Shown: positions 51,471-59,605, counted from the stretch's first letter. The stretch is DNA of 64,000 nucleotides from an uncultured Faecalibacterium sp. (GCA_934501115.1 CAKSTO010000003.1:38856-102855); one strand, 5' to 3'. Notes: generated from the letters alone by a model not told the origin. A program made the numbers and translations.

Positions 51471-51499
51471 TTGCGCTGGTACGCGAAATATGGTATCAT
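51471..51499 (+). promoter_or_regulatory. Promoter of rpsT
   Basis: TTGCGC (51471-51476), 17 bases, TATCAT (51494-51499), 39 bases before the start. Confidence 0.6.
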
Positions 51500-51537
51500 A
51501 GGGTGCGCTGTTATAGGTAGCCAAGGAGGTGGAACGA

Positions 51538-51798
51538 ATGCCTAACATCAAATCTCAGAAGGACCGCGTCGTGCAGGCTGCTGCAGAGCAGGCTCACAAC
51601 AAGGCCATTAAGACCAACCTGAAAACAGTCGTCAAGAAGGCAGACGCTGCCATCGATGCGAATGCCGCTGACAAGGACGCAACCGTCCTGGCTGCTGTTT
51701 CCGCGATCGACAAGGCTCGCGCTAAGGGTGTCATCAAGAAGAACACCGCCAGCCGCAAGATCAGCCGTATGGCAAAGCGTGCTAACAAGAACGCTTGA
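51538..51798 (+). CDS. rpsT: 30S ribosomal protein S20
   Basis: 86 residues from ATG 51538; AAGGAGGT lies upstream. It starts MPNIKSQKDRV and has the Ala/Lys-rich helices of S20, including NKAIKTNLKTVVKK and the end RKISRMAKRANKNA. S20 binds 16S rRNA in the lower body of the small subunit. Own promoter and terminator; gpr and spoIIP run the other way, as in Bacillus. Confidence 0.96.
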   Translation: MPNIKSQKDRVVQAAAEQAHNKAIKTNLKTVVKKADAAIDANAADKDATVLAAVSAIDKARAKGVIKKNTASRKISRMAKRANKNA

Positions 51799-51817
51799 TC
51801 GCTTTCTGATTGACGAA

Positions 51818-51857
51818 CAAAACCTCTGTACCGGGTCTCCGGCACAGGGGTTTTTGT
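51818..51857 (+). terminator. Terminator of rpsT
   Basis: Stem AACCTCTGTACCGG / CCGGCACAGGGGTT (one mismatch and a wobble) around a four-base loop, then TTTTTGTTTTG. Confidence 0.85.
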
Positions 51858-51868
51858 TTTGTTCCGGC

Positions 51869-52141
51869 TTACGATACGGCGGCAGGCTCGAAGTCACACA
51901 GGGCAGAAAAGTCAAACTGCGGTGCAGAAGCCAGCAGCTCTTCCGGCGGCAGCGGCACAGGAGGTTCGGCCAGCACAGCCCATGCTGCCCACGCCGCAGG
52001 CACGGCGGCCGCCAGCGCCAGCCCCGGCAGTGCCAGTGCCGGACAGATACCGAAGGTGCTTCCCGGCAGAAGAGCGGCAGCGGCGCAGGCCGCCTGCGCC
52101 GCCCACAGCTCCCACAAAAGGGTCGTCCAGCGGTGTTTCAT
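51869..52141 (-). CDS. Possible small membrane protein, 90 residues
   Basis: From ATG 52139-52141 with ACGAGG upstream. Two hydrophobic stretches (LLWELWAAQAACAAAALLPG and ALALPGLALAAAVPAAWAAWAVLA) are joined by a short loop. The tail is acidic and Pro-rich (EPPVPLPPEELLASAPQ). It is not recognised, and the Ala-rich composition could arise by chance in GC-rich DNA. It fills an otherwise empty gap between rpsT and spoVAE; the gap to spoVAE (52142-52242) holds only a weak TTTTCCAC / GTGGAAAA stem. Confidence 0.4.
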   Translation of the reverse strand: MKHRWTTLLWELWAAQAACAAAALLPGSTFGICPALALPGLALAAAVPAAWAAWAVLAEPPVPLPPEELLASAPQFDFSALCDFEPAAVS

Positions 52142-52242
52142 GTACGTCACCTCGTTTCGTTTTCCACAGTTTACCGTGGCGCGGTGGAAAAACAGGTCGA
52201 AGGGCGGCGGACAAAGTGACGATGTTCTGGTGTATTTCTTCT

Positions 52243-52599
52243 TCAGTTCTGGTCATGGCTTTTTCCCACCCAGCTGCACACTACACCGCAGACAAGGCTG
52301 GCAGTGATGCCGGCGGCAGCGGCGGTGAGCCCGCCGGTGAGGATGCCCACTGCGCCCTCTTCCAACAGGGCGGTGCGCACGCCCTTGGCCAGCAGATGAC
52401 CAAAGCCCAGCAGGGGCACGGTAGCGCCGCACCCGGCAAATTCTGCCAGCGGGGCATACCACCCAATGGCAGAAAGTGCCACGCCGGCCACCACATATCC
52501 GGTCAGGATGCGGGCGGGGGTCAGGCCGGTCAGGTCGATGAGCAGCTGCCCGATGACGCAGATGGCTCCGCCCACGCAGAACGCCCAGAAATAATTCAT
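52243..52599 (-). CDS. spoVAE: Stage V sporulation protein AE
   Basis: 118 residues, overlapping the spoVAD end by four bases. Opens MNYFWAFCVGGAICVIGQLL, with the SpoVAE pattern LLGFGHLLAKGVRTALLEEG in the middle and further membrane segments. It is an integral membrane part of the channel that moves dipicolinate into and out of spores. Last of spoVAC-AD-AE. Confidence 0.92.
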   Translation of the reverse strand: MNYFWAFCVGGAICVIGQLLIDLTGLTPARILTGYVVAGVALSAIGWYAPLAEFAGCGATVPLLGFGHLLAKGVRTALLEEGAVGILTGGLTAAAAGITASLVCGVVCSWVGKSHDQN

Positions 52600-53618
52600 T
52601 GCGGTCCTCCTTTCTGCGGGGAGCGCAGCTCCACGAGGTGCGCGACGGCCGGGATACTCTCTTTCTGCAAAAAAGTGGTCTGGCTCATGAGCGCTCCGGT
52701 AGCAACGAACAGCACCCGCTTCTGGCTGCCGCGGCGCAGGCGGGGCAGGATGTGCCCGCAGAGCACCGCCGCGCAGCAGCCCGGGCCGCTGCCGCCGCTT
52801 TTCACGCTCTGCTCATGTGCATCGAACAGGATGCAGCCGCAGTCTACGTGATTCTTGAGCAGCAGCCCCTCGGCAGCCAGCAGCTCCCGCAAAAGCTGAC
52901 TGCCCACCTGCCCGAGGTCGCCGGTATAGATGCAGTCGAAGTCCTGCGGTTCGGTGCTGGTATCGGCAAAATAGTGCAGCAGGGTGGAGGCCGCTGCAGG
53001 AGCCATGGCTGCCCCCATGTTGTTGATATCTCTGACCTGATAATCCCGCACCCGGCCAAAGGTGGCGGCGGCGATGCAGGGGGCTTCGCCGCCCGGCTGC
53101 AGCAGGCAGCACCCGGCAGCGGTGGCTGTCCACTGAGCGGTGGGGGTGCGTACGGCACCGTAGCTCAGCGGCGTGCGGAACTGCCGCTCTGCTGCACAGA
53201 AGTGGCTGGATGTCACGGCCAGAAGGTTCTGCGCGGCCTTGGCGCTGCACAGCGCCGCGCCAAGGCCGAGTGCCTCTGCCATGGTGCTGCAGGCACCGAA
53301 CAGCCCGGCAAAGGGGATGTCAAGCTCCCGCATGGCATAGCTGGAAGCGGTGCACTGTGCCTGCAGGTCACCGGCCAGCGCCAGCTGGACTTTTTCCTGC
53401 GGGAGACCGGCTTTTTTCAGGCAAAGGCGCACCGCACGCAGCTGGAGATGGCGCTCTGCCGCTTCCCAGCCGGACTGCCCGAAACGGTTGTCGGAAAACA
53501 GCTCGTCAAACTCTGCTGCGAGGGGGCCTTCGCTCTCTTTTTTGCCGCCCACTGCAGCCCCGGCGGCGATCACCGGCGGTGTTTCAAACAGCAGGGTGTC
53601 TCCGCAGCGGATCGACAT
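52596..53618 (-). CDS. spoVAD: Stage V sporulation protein AD
   Basis: 340 residues from ATG 53616-53618; the TTG two codons up is less likely. Thiolase-like fold with FGACSTMAEALGLGAALC, SSHFCAAERQFRTPL, and GDLGQVGSQLLRELL, all SpoVAD features. In Bacillus it binds dipicolinic acid on the inner spore membrane. Eighty-seven bases after spoVAC and overlapping spoVAE. Confidence 0.94.
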   Translation of the reverse strand: MSIRCGDTLLFETPPVIAAGAAVGGKKESEGPLAAEFDELFSDNRFGQSGWEAAERHLQLRAVRLCLKKAGLPQEKVQLALAGDLQAQCTASSYAMRELDIPFAGLFGACSTMAEALGLGAALCSAKAAQNLLAVTSSHFCAAERQFRTPLSYGAVRTPTAQWTATAAGCCLLQPGGEAPCIAAATFGRVRDYQVRDINNMGAAMAPAAASTLLHYFADTSTEPQDFDCIYTGDLGQVGSQLLRELLAAEGLLLKNHVDCGCILFDAHEQSVKSGGSGPGCCAAVLCGHILPRLRRGSQKRVLFVATGALMSQTTFLQKESIPAVAHLVELRSPQKGGPQ

Positions 53619-53705
53619 AGGCAAAAATTCTCCTTTCCGGCAAAAAATGCAGATTTTTATGGTACAATACAGATAGGGTGCAATGGATCGGCACGCTGAC
53701 CCGTT

Positions 53706-54167
53706 TTATGAAAGGACGGGCATCCCCAGCAGGCTCAGTGCCCACAGCACCGTGCCGTACACCACCGCTGCCAGCGTACCGTATACGATGACCGGCCCTG
53801 CAATGGTAAACATCTTTGCGCCGGTGCCCAGTACACGTCCCTCGGTCTTGAACTCGATGGCAGCGCTCACCACTGCGTTGGCAAAGCCTGTGATGGGCAC
53901 CAGAGACCCTGCCCCGGCCTTTGCGGCCAGCTTCTGGTACCAGCCCAGTGTTGTAAGCACTGCCGAAAGGGCAATGAGGCTGCAGCTGGTCAGGGTACCG
54001 GCCAGCTCGGCTTCCATGCCCATGGCAAGAAAACGCTGGCGCAGCACCTCGCCCAGAAGGCAGATGCTGCCGCCCACGCCAAACGCCCACAGACAGTCAA
54101 TGCCAAGCGGTGACCGGGGGCCGATGCGCCGTACCCGGCGCGCATATTCCTGTGCCGACATTTTCAT
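53706..54167 (-). CDS. spoVAC: Stage V sporulation protein AC
   Basis: 153 residues from ATG 54165-54167 (GGAGGAG upstream). The N-terminus YARRVRRIGPRSPLG is followed by four or five membrane segments; LVPITGFANAVVSAAIEFKTEGRVLGTG is the family block. A mechanosensitive component of the dipicolinate channel. First gene of the operon, with a sigma-G-like promoter upstream and the VanY gene divergent. Confidence 0.93.
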   Translation of the reverse strand: MKMSAQEYARRVRRIGPRSPLGIDCLWAFGVGGSICLLGEVLRQRFLAMGMEAELAGTLTSCSLIALSAVLTTLGWYQKLAAKAGAGSLVPITGFANAVVSAAIEFKTEGRVLGTGAKMFTIAGPVIVYGTLAAVVYGTVLWALSLLGMPVLS

Positions 54168-54186
54168 GCTGTATCTCCTCCGGGCA

Positions 54187-54216
54187 TAGTCTGCCCCCGG
54201 AGGAAGGCTCCTATAC
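54187..54216 (-). promoter_or_regulatory. Sigma-G-like promoter of the spoVA operon
   Basis: Minus strand GTATA (complement of 54212-54216), 18 bases, CAGACTA (complement of 54187-54193): full -35 match and six of seven at -10 to the forespore sigma-G type. spoVA is a sigma-G operon in Bacillus. Confidence 0.45.
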
Positions 54217-54240
54217 ACGAGAGAGAAAGAAGGCTTCTGG

Positions 54241-55110
54241 ATGAATCAGCCACATCATGCCCCGCACCGCCGCCAGCGGCGGCCTGTGCACCGTCTGCTG
54301 ACCGTCACGGCAGCGGCCTGCGTGGCGGCAGGCGGCATCTGCTTTGTACTGTCCCGCAGCACAGCACTGAATCCGGAGAGCATGGCATCCTCCCGCATTA
54401 CGGCACCGGAACCGGAGAGCGCCGCGCTCTCTGCCCCGGCGGACAGCGCAGCGCTGGCAGAAGAAAACAGTCTGCTTTCGGCGCAGCAGGCGGCCGCCAT
54501 CCTGAGCGACCCCCGCATGGTGCTGGTGAACCGCCAGAACAGGATGCCGGAGGATTACACCTTTACCACCAGAGAGTGCGGCTCGGCGACTGCCATCAAC
54601 AAGACCCTGCAGACCGAAGCTGCTGATGCATTCCTCGCCATGCAGGCCGCCGCAGCCGAGGAGGGCGTGACCGTCTGGATGCAGAGCGGCTACCGCAGCG
54701 TAGAATATCAGGAGAAGCTCTATACCCGAAAGACCCAGTATTATCTGGACAAAGGGTTCAGCAAGGATGAAGCGCTGCAGCGGGCGGCTGCCGTCGTGAA
54801 CCCGCCGGGCTGCTCCGAGCACAACTGCGGCCTTGCCGCCGACCTGAACAGCCCGGAGCACACGGGGCTGGATGAGGGCTTTGAGAACACGGAGGCCTTC
54901 CGCTGGCTGTGTGCCCATGCGGAGGATTACGGGTTCATCCTGCGCTACCCGAAGGGTGCCGAGGCGGTGACCGGGATCACCTATGAGCCGTGGCACTGGC
55001 GCTATGTGGGCAAAGAGAATGCCGCACTCCTCAACCGGAGCGGCCTGTGTCTGGAGGATGCTGCGGCAGTGCTGCAGCAGATCGCGGCGGGCAAAAAAGT
55101 CATCGGTTAA
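54241..55110 (+). CDS. D-alanyl-D-alanine carboxypeptidase, VanY (M15B) family
   Basis: 289 residues. A basic N-terminus (HHAPHRRQRRPVHR) and a membrane anchor (LLTVTAAACVAAGGICFVLS) lead to a Ser/Ala/Pro linker and the M15 domain: MQSGYRSVEYQEKLY (Arg), CSEHNCGLAADLNS (His, Asp zinc ligands), YEPWHWRYVG (Glu and last His). It trims the terminal D-Ala of peptidoglycan stems outside the cell. No vancomycin genes are near. AAGAAGG lies upstream. Confidence 0.93.
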   Translation: MNQPHHAPHRRQRRPVHRLLTVTAAACVAAGGICFVLSRSTALNPESMASSRITAPEPESAALSAPADSAALAEENSLLSAQQAAAILSDPRMVLVNRQNRMPEDYTFTTRECGSATAINKTLQTEAADAFLAMQAAAAEEGVTVWMQSGYRSVEYQEKLYTRKTQYYLDKGFSKDEALQRAAAVVNPPGCSEHNCGLAADLNSPEHTGLDEGFENTEAFRWLCAHAEDYGFILRYPKGAEAVTGITYEPWHWRYVGKENAALLNRSGLCLEDAAAVLQQIAAGKKVIG

Positions 55111-55135
55111 AATCTGGAAAAGAACGGACTGCGCG

Positions 55136-55164
55136 TTGCATTTTGCGCACAGTTATGGTAAGAT
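55136..55164 (+). promoter_or_regulatory. Promoter of the DUF4358 lipoprotein gene
   Basis: TTGCAT (55136-55141), 17 bases, TAAGAT (55159-55164). Confidence 0.55.
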
Positions 55165-55238
55165 AACAGTAGTCTGCCCTGCCGCAAAAATGCTTTTGGC
55201 AGGGTGGCGAATGTTTTGAACAAAAGAAGGAATTTTTT

Positions 55239-55814
55239 ATGATAAACCGCAAGAATCTGTCCGTAGTCGTGGCGGCTGCCGCTCTGTCTGCCGCTGTGCT
55301 CACCGGCTGCGGCGGCAGCAGCTCTTCCGCTGCGCCGTCCTCCGTTTCCACCGCTGCTGCGGAATCGCCCGCTTCCAGCGCCGCCGCATCCGCTGTGGTG
55401 GACAATGCCGAGAACGGCTCTGACGCACTGGACGGCATCTACAATGCACTGCTGGAGCAGAACCCCATTTCCAACCAGTTTGAGATCGATGCCATGAGCA
55501 TCCAGTATGACTACAACCTGCCCGCCGAGGATGTGGTCAGCTACAAGGGCGTGAAGAGCAACGACAACGGCGATGCCGGTCTGGTGCTGGTGATCGAAGC
55601 TGCCGACGGCAAGGCTCAGGATGTGGCAACCCTGCTGGCTGCCTACCAGCAGGATCAGGCGGCCTTCTATGGCAACTACGCCGAGTTCGCGCAGGCACAG
55701 ACCAATGTGGAGAACGCCGTGATCGCCTTCAAGGACAACACTGTGGTCATGGTGATCGCTTCCAACGAGAGCACAGCCGACCTTGACAGTGCTGTGGATA
55801 ACGCTTTGGCATAA
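55239..55814 (+). CDS. DUF4358-type lipoprotein
   Basis: 191 residues. A signal peptide with lipobox LSAAVLTGC (Cys at about residue 24) is followed by a Ser/Ala linker and a compact alpha/beta domain (DALDGIYNALLEQNPISNQF; ALVLVIEAADGKAQDVATLL type; FKDNTVVMVIASNES). DUF4358 proteins often neighbour MBOAT and DHHW genes in Clostridia, as here, suggesting a part in surface polymer acylation; not proven. A terminator separates it from the MBOAT gene. Confidence 0.85.
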   Translation: MINRKNLSVVVAAAALSAAVLTGCGGSSSSAAPSSVSTAAAESPASSAAASAVVDNAENGSDALDGIYNALLEQNPISNQFEIDAMSIQYDYNLPAEDVVSYKGVKSNDNGDAGLVLVIEAADGKAQDVATLLAAYQQDQAAFYGNYAEFAQAQTNVENAVIAFKDNTVVMVIASNESTADLDSAVDNALA

Positions 55815-55828
55815 ATAAGGATCACCAG

Positions 55829-55860
55829 AAGCCGGTGCCATTTGCGGCATCGGCTTTTTT
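55829..55860 (+). terminator. Terminator or attenuator between lipoprotein and MBOAT genes
   Basis: Stem AAGCCGGTGCC / GGCATCGGCTT, loop ATTTGC, then six T, 15 bases after the lipoprotein stop. Read-through would carry into MBOAT. Confidence 0.85.
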
Positions 55861-55884
55861 CGGTAATAAAAGGAGGCTGACGCC

Positions 55885-57303
55885 TTGGTTTTCAGCACCA
55901 TAATCTTTCTGTTCCGCTTTCTGCCCATCACGCTGGCGCTGTACTACCTTGCACCCCCGAAGCTCAAGAATACCGTGCTGTTTTTGTGCAGTCTGGTGTT
56001 CTACTGCTGGGGCGAGGTGCGCTTTTTTCCGGTGATGCTCGCGCTGATCCTCATCAACTATATCAGCGGCCTTGCCATCGAGCACTTTGACAAAAAGCCG
56101 GCGCTGCGCAAGGCTTTTCTGCTCGTCGCGCTGGGCGGGAGCCTTGGGATGCTGTTCTATTTCAAATACGCAAACTTCGTTCTGCGCAGCGTCAATGCCC
56201 TGCTGGGCACCGGCTTTGCCGAGATCCAGGGCATCGGCACCCTGCCGCTGGGCATCAGCTTCTACACCTTCCAGACCCTTTCCTACTCCATCGACGTCTA
56301 CCGCCGGGATGTGAAAGCAGAGCACAACATCATCGACTTCGGTGCGTACGTGGTCATGTTCCCGCAGCTGATCGCCGGCCCTATCGTGAAATACCGCGAT
56401 GTATCGAATCAGCTGCACGTCTACAAGCACCGCTACCACCTGAAGCAGATCGAAGAGGGCATGACTCTGTTCACCTTCGGCCTTGCCAAAAAAGTGCTTC
56501 TGGCAGACGCCGTGGGCGCGCTTTGGACGGATATCATCGGCGTGGCAGACAGCCCCTCCACCACCTTTGTGGGGCTTGCCAATGCTTCCACCCCGCTGGT
56601 TTGGCTGGGCGTCATCGCGTACAGTCTGCAGCTGTACTTCGACTTCTCCGGCTATTCCATGATGGGCATCGGCATGGGCAAGATGCTGGGCTTCGACTTC
56701 CCGGCAAACTTCAATTACCCGTATATCTCCGCGTCCATCACCGAGTTCTGGCGCCGCTGGCACATGACCCTGTCCGGCTGGTTCCGGGAGTACGTGTATA
56801 TCCCGCTGGGCGGCAACCGGAAAGGCCTGAAGCGGCAGATCTTCAACCTGTTCATCGTGGAGCTGCTCACCGGCATCTGGCACGGTGCAAACTGGAACTT
56901 CATCTGCTGGGGCCTGTACTATTTCGTGCTGCTGGCGGCAGAAAAGCTGTTCCTGCTGCCCTATCTGAAAAAAGGCAGGGTCTGGCCGCACATCTACACC
57001 CTGTTCCTCGTGGTGGTGGGCTGGGCAATGTTCGTGGGCAACGACACCGGCGTGAGCTTTGGCCTGCTGTTCCGGAAGCTGTTCCTCCCCTCCGGCGGCG
57101 TTTCTCCGCTGTATTTCCTGCGCAACTACGGTGTGCTGCTGGCGGTCAGCATCCTCTGCTGCACCCCGCTCATTGAAAAGATCTGGAACGTGCTGAAAAA
57201 GAATGCCGTCACCCGCTGCGCCGCCATTCTGGCGCTGCTGGTGGTCTCCACCGCCTATGTGGTGGGCAGCACCAACAGCCCGTTTTTGTATTTTAATTTT
57301 TAA
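55885..57303 (+). CDS. MBOAT-family O-acyltransferase (AlgI/DltB-like)
   Basis: 472 residues from a TTG start (AGGAGG eight bases upstream). About eleven membrane segments; GTLPLGISFYTFQTLSYSIDVYR, FPQLIAGPIVKY, SITEFWRRWHMTLSGWFREY and the catalytic His in LTGIWHGANWNFICWG are MBOAT signatures. It moves an acyl group (often acetyl) across the membrane to a surface polymer with its DHHW/AlgX partner encoded next. The polymer is not known. Confidence 0.93.
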   Translation: MVFSTIIFLFRFLPITLALYYLAPPKLKNTVLFLCSLVFYCWGEVRFFPVMLALILINYISGLAIEHFDKKPALRKAFLLVALGGSLGMLFYFKYANFVLRSVNALLGTGFAEIQGIGTLPLGISFYTFQTLSYSIDVYRRDVKAEHNIIDFGAYVVMFPQLIAGPIVKYRDVSNQLHVYKHRYHLKQIEEGMTLFTFGLAKKVLLADAVGALWTDIIGVADSPSTTFVGLANASTPLVWLGVIAYSLQLYFDFSGYSMMGIGMGKMLGFDFPANFNYPYISASITEFWRRWHMTLSGWFREYVYIPLGGNRKGLKRQIFNLFIVELLTGIWHGANWNFICWGLYYFVLLAAEKLFLLPYLKKGRVWPHIYTLFLVVVGWAMFVGNDTGVSFGLLFRKLFLPSGGVSPLYFLRNYGVLLAVSILCCTPLIEKIWNVLKKNAVTRCAAILALLVVSTAYVVGSTNSPFLYFNF

Positions 57304-57315
57304 GGAGGCGTGAAG

Positions 57316-58488
57316 ATGGACAAGCATTCCAAACGATCTTCTTCGCTCCTGCACTATCCGGTGCTGGTGGTGTTCAGCCTGTTCTTTGTCGGCCTGTTTG
57401 CGCTGGATCTCATCACGCCGGACAGAGCCTATAGCGAGATGGAAAATACGACGCTCTCCCAGCGTCCGGCGCTGACCCAGCTGTCCGCCAAGGGGCTGAA
57501 CAGCTACTTTACGGCTTACACGAAGTATGTGAAGGATCAGGTGTTCGGCCGCGACCAGTGGATCGCCCTGCAGAGCGTGGTGGAGACCACGCTGCTGCAA
57601 AAGGAGCAGAGCGGCGGCATCCTGCTGGGCAAAGAGCACATGATGTTTCCCCGCACTTTCGGCCTGCTGGACAGCGAGCAGCGCACCCTGCCCAAGAACA
57701 CTGCCGCCGTGGAGTCGCTGGCGCAGCGGTACCCCGGCAAGGTGAGCGTTCTGCTGGCTCCGGCGGCATCGGATCTCTACAAGGAAAATGTGCCTGCGAA
57801 TGCTCCGCTGCTGGATGAAGACGCCTGCCTTGACCAGCTCTCTGCTGCCGTGCAGGCCGCCGGAGGCCGCTTTGTGGACGTGCGGGAGGTGCTTTCTGCG
57901 CACAAGAGCGAGTATATCTACTACCGCACCGACCACCACTGGACGACCCTTGGCGCCTACTATGCCTACAGCAGGCTGTGCGAGGAGCTGGGGCTGACAC
58001 CCTTCGACCCCGCCGCGCACACAGCTCTGACGGCCGAAAACTTCTACGGCACCCACTACTCCAAGGCGCGCACATGGAACGCGGTGCCGGATACCATCAC
58101 CTATTACGACCTGCCGAACCCCCTGACCATCTACAATGTGACGGCGGCAGGCCAGCCGGCGGACGGCCAGACCACCGGCCTGTACGACACCGACAAACTG
58201 AATGTGTACGACAAATACGCCATGTTCCTGCACGGAAACAACGGCCTGAGCCGCATCGAGGGTGACGGCACCGGGCGCATTCTGGTCATCAAGGACAGCT
58301 ATGCCAACTGCTTCGTGCCCTACCTGACCGCCAACTATGCCCAGATCGATGTTGTGGACTTCCGCAATTATAACTACGGTCTGGATCAGCTGATTGCGGA
58401 CAATGGCTATAACCAGATCCTCGTGCTCTACAGCTTTGACAGCTTCAAGAGTGACCCCTACCTCTACCGCGCGGGCGCGGTGGGCTGA
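57316..58488 (+). CDS. DHHW-family protein (AlgX/AlgJ-like esterase partner)
   Basis: 390 residues from ATG 57316 with GGAGG seven bases upstream; the GTG at 57310 is too close. One N-terminal membrane segment (YPVLVVFSLFFVGLFALDL), then an SGNH-like domain with YRTDHHWTTLGAYYAY (the DHHW motif) and VIKDSYANCFVPYL (Ser). Works with MBOAT as the outer acyl-transfer step. Twelve bases after the MBOAT stop and ends at a terminator. Confidence 0.92.
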   Translation: MDKHSKRSSSLLHYPVLVVFSLFFVGLFALDLITPDRAYSEMENTTLSQRPALTQLSAKGLNSYFTAYTKYVKDQVFGRDQWIALQSVVETTLLQKEQSGGILLGKEHMMFPRTFGLLDSEQRTLPKNTAAVESLAQRYPGKVSVLLAPAASDLYKENVPANAPLLDEDACLDQLSAAVQAAGGRFVDVREVLSAHKSEYIYYRTDHHWTTLGAYYAYSRLCEELGLTPFDPAAHTALTAENFYGTHYSKARTWNAVPDTITYYDLPNPLTIYNVTAAGQPADGQTTGLYDTDKLNVYDKYAMFLHGNNGLSRIEGDGTGRILVIKDSYANCFVPYLTANYAQIDVVDFRNYNYGLDQLIADNGYNQILVLYSFDSFKSDPYLYRAGAVG

Positions 58489-58523
58489 AGACCTTCGGAA
58501 CCGGCAAAGAAATCAGAACCAAG

Positions 58524-58567
58524 AAGGACTGCAATCCGTGATTTCGCGGAAGATTGCAGTCCTTTTT
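58524..58567 (+). terminator. Terminator of the MBOAT-DHHW operon
   Basis: Thirteen-pair stem AAGGACTGCAATC / GATTGCAGTCCTT with a 15-base loop, then TTTTTC. Confidence 0.85.
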
Positions 58568-58631
58568 CACAAATTTTTCCAGTTCTTTTCATGAGTCTCT
58601 CCAGTTTTTGCGCGATCTGCCCAGAACCCTC

Positions 58632-58660
58632 TTGCAAAAAAACAACGGCTGTTGTACAAT
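58632..58660 (+). promoter_or_regulatory. Promoter of the double-glycine peptide pair
   Basis: TTGCAA (58632-58637), 17 bases, TACAAT (58655-58660). The leader of about 90 bases has an AGAGG / CCTCT stem near its 5' end. Confidence 0.65.
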
Positions 58661-58756
58661 GGCGGTACAGAGGGGGATCCTCTGGGTGGATATTGCAAAA
58701 GGTGCGAGAGGCTTTGGAACATAAAACCAATCACTTTTTGAAAAGGGTGTGTCACA

Positions 58757-59107
58757 ATGAAAAATGATCTGAATCTTCCCGCAGGATATGCTGTTCTTTC
58801 CGAAGAAGAAATGACCTATACCGAGGGCGGTGCTGTTACCATCTTCACCGGTCTGGTGGCTGTTTCTTCCGCCATTGGCTTCGGTGTGCTGGGCTCCAGC
58901 TATCTCTGGGGCATCCAGCAGGCAAAGGCATGGCTGAAACAGGACGGCAACAAGGACGGCAACTTCTTCACGGTGCTGGGTCGCGCATTTGACGACCTCG
59001 GTGCGGATATGAGACAGTCGCCTTCCAACGCTCTGCGCGACGGCGTATCGACCGCAACGATGGTGTTGCTGGCACCGCTGACGGCGGTTCTGCTGCTGGT
59101 AAAGTAA
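58757..59107 (+). CDS. Double-glycine-leader peptide A (putative bacteriocin)
   Basis: 116 residues. Residues 1-25 are a leader, PAGYAVLSEEEMTYTEGG, with the Leu/Glu/Met spacing and final Gly-Gly of peptides cut by C39-type ABC exporters. The 91-residue core has an N-terminal hydrophobic Gly-rich segment (GLVAVSSAIGFGVLGSSYLWG), a polar middle with GRAFDDLGADMRQSPSNALRD, and a hydrophobic end (STATMVLLAPLTAVLLLV). It is paralogous to the next gene. No immunity or exporter gene is beside it. The class II type is inference; activity is unknown. Confidence 0.7.
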   Translation: MKNDLNLPAGYAVLSEEEMTYTEGGAVTIFTGLVAVSSAIGFGVLGSSYLWGIQQAKAWLKQDGNKDGNFFTVLGRAFDDLGADMRQSPSNALRDGVSTATMVLLAPLTAVLLLVK

Positions 59108-59141
59108 GGGCACAGCGCAGAGAAGTTTTGTTCGTGGTATG

Positions 59142-59164
59142 AACAGCGCCCGAAAGGCGCTGTT
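59142..59164 (+). other. Hairpin between the two peptide genes
   Basis: AACAGCGCC-CGAAA-GGCGCTGTT, nine perfect pairs, no T run. It could stabilise the upstream mRNA or lower expression of the second peptide. Confidence 0.5.
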
Positions 59165-59194
59165 GGATGAGCTTTGATTCAAAGGAGTGTTATT

Positions 59195-59524
59195 ATGGAG
59201 TACACTATGAAGATGCCCGCTGGTTACAATGTCCTGTCCTACGACGAAATGACCTACACCGAAGGCGGCAGCCTTACCACAATGACCGAAGCAGTTTTGA
59301 ACTGGATCCCCTTCGTGGGCTGGTATCAGGGCGTGATGGCAGTACGCAGCTACCGGAAGGCTAACCCCAACACCTGGCTGGAAACGGGTCTGGATGCCAT
59401 CAACAAGGATATGAATCAGAGTGTTGCCAATACGATCCGAGATCTGGGTCGGATGGTCTGGACGGTCGCTTCCTGTGCGACCGGCGTCGGCTTGATCGTC
59501 AATGCAGCGCTCATCCTGATCTGA
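59195..59524 (+). CDS. Double-glycine-leader peptide B (putative bacteriocin)
   Basis: 109 residues from ATG 59195 (AAAGGAGTG upstream). The leader, PAGYNVLSYDEMTYTEGG, also ends at residue 25 and matches that of peptide A at nearly every position after residue 7. The core begins SLTTMTEAVLNWIPFVGWYQ, has DAINKDMNQSVANTIRD in the middle and a hydrophobic end (WTVASCATGVGLIVNAALIL). The motif DMxQSxxNxxRD is shared with peptide A. One Cys only. Likely exported and processed elsewhere-encoded C39 machinery; function inferred. Confidence 0.7.
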   Translation: MEYTMKMPAGYNVLSYDEMTYTEGGSLTTMTEAVLNWIPFVGWYQGVMAVRSYRKANPNTWLETGLDAINKDMNQSVANTIRDLGRMVWTVASCATGVGLIVNAALILI

Positions 59525-59564
59525 TCTGCAGCTCTGCCTGAGGGCAGACCAAAGGAATAAGCAA

Positions 59565-59605
59565 AGCGGAGGCGCTGCCCGTCTGGGCAGCGCCTCCGCT
59601 GTTTT
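59565..59605. terminator. Bidirectional terminator after the peptide pair
   Basis: Perfect 16-pair stem AGCGGAGGCGCTGCCC / GGGCAGCGCCTCCGCT with loop GTCT, T-rich on both sides. It serves peptide B (plus) and the toxin gene (minus). The arm shares GCAAAGCGGAGGC with the repeat-element ends. Confidence 0.85.

Noticed and set aside
55107..55931. Long minus frame over the lipoprotein
   Set aside because: Mirror of the lipoprotein gene, with no initiation site and unlikely composition.
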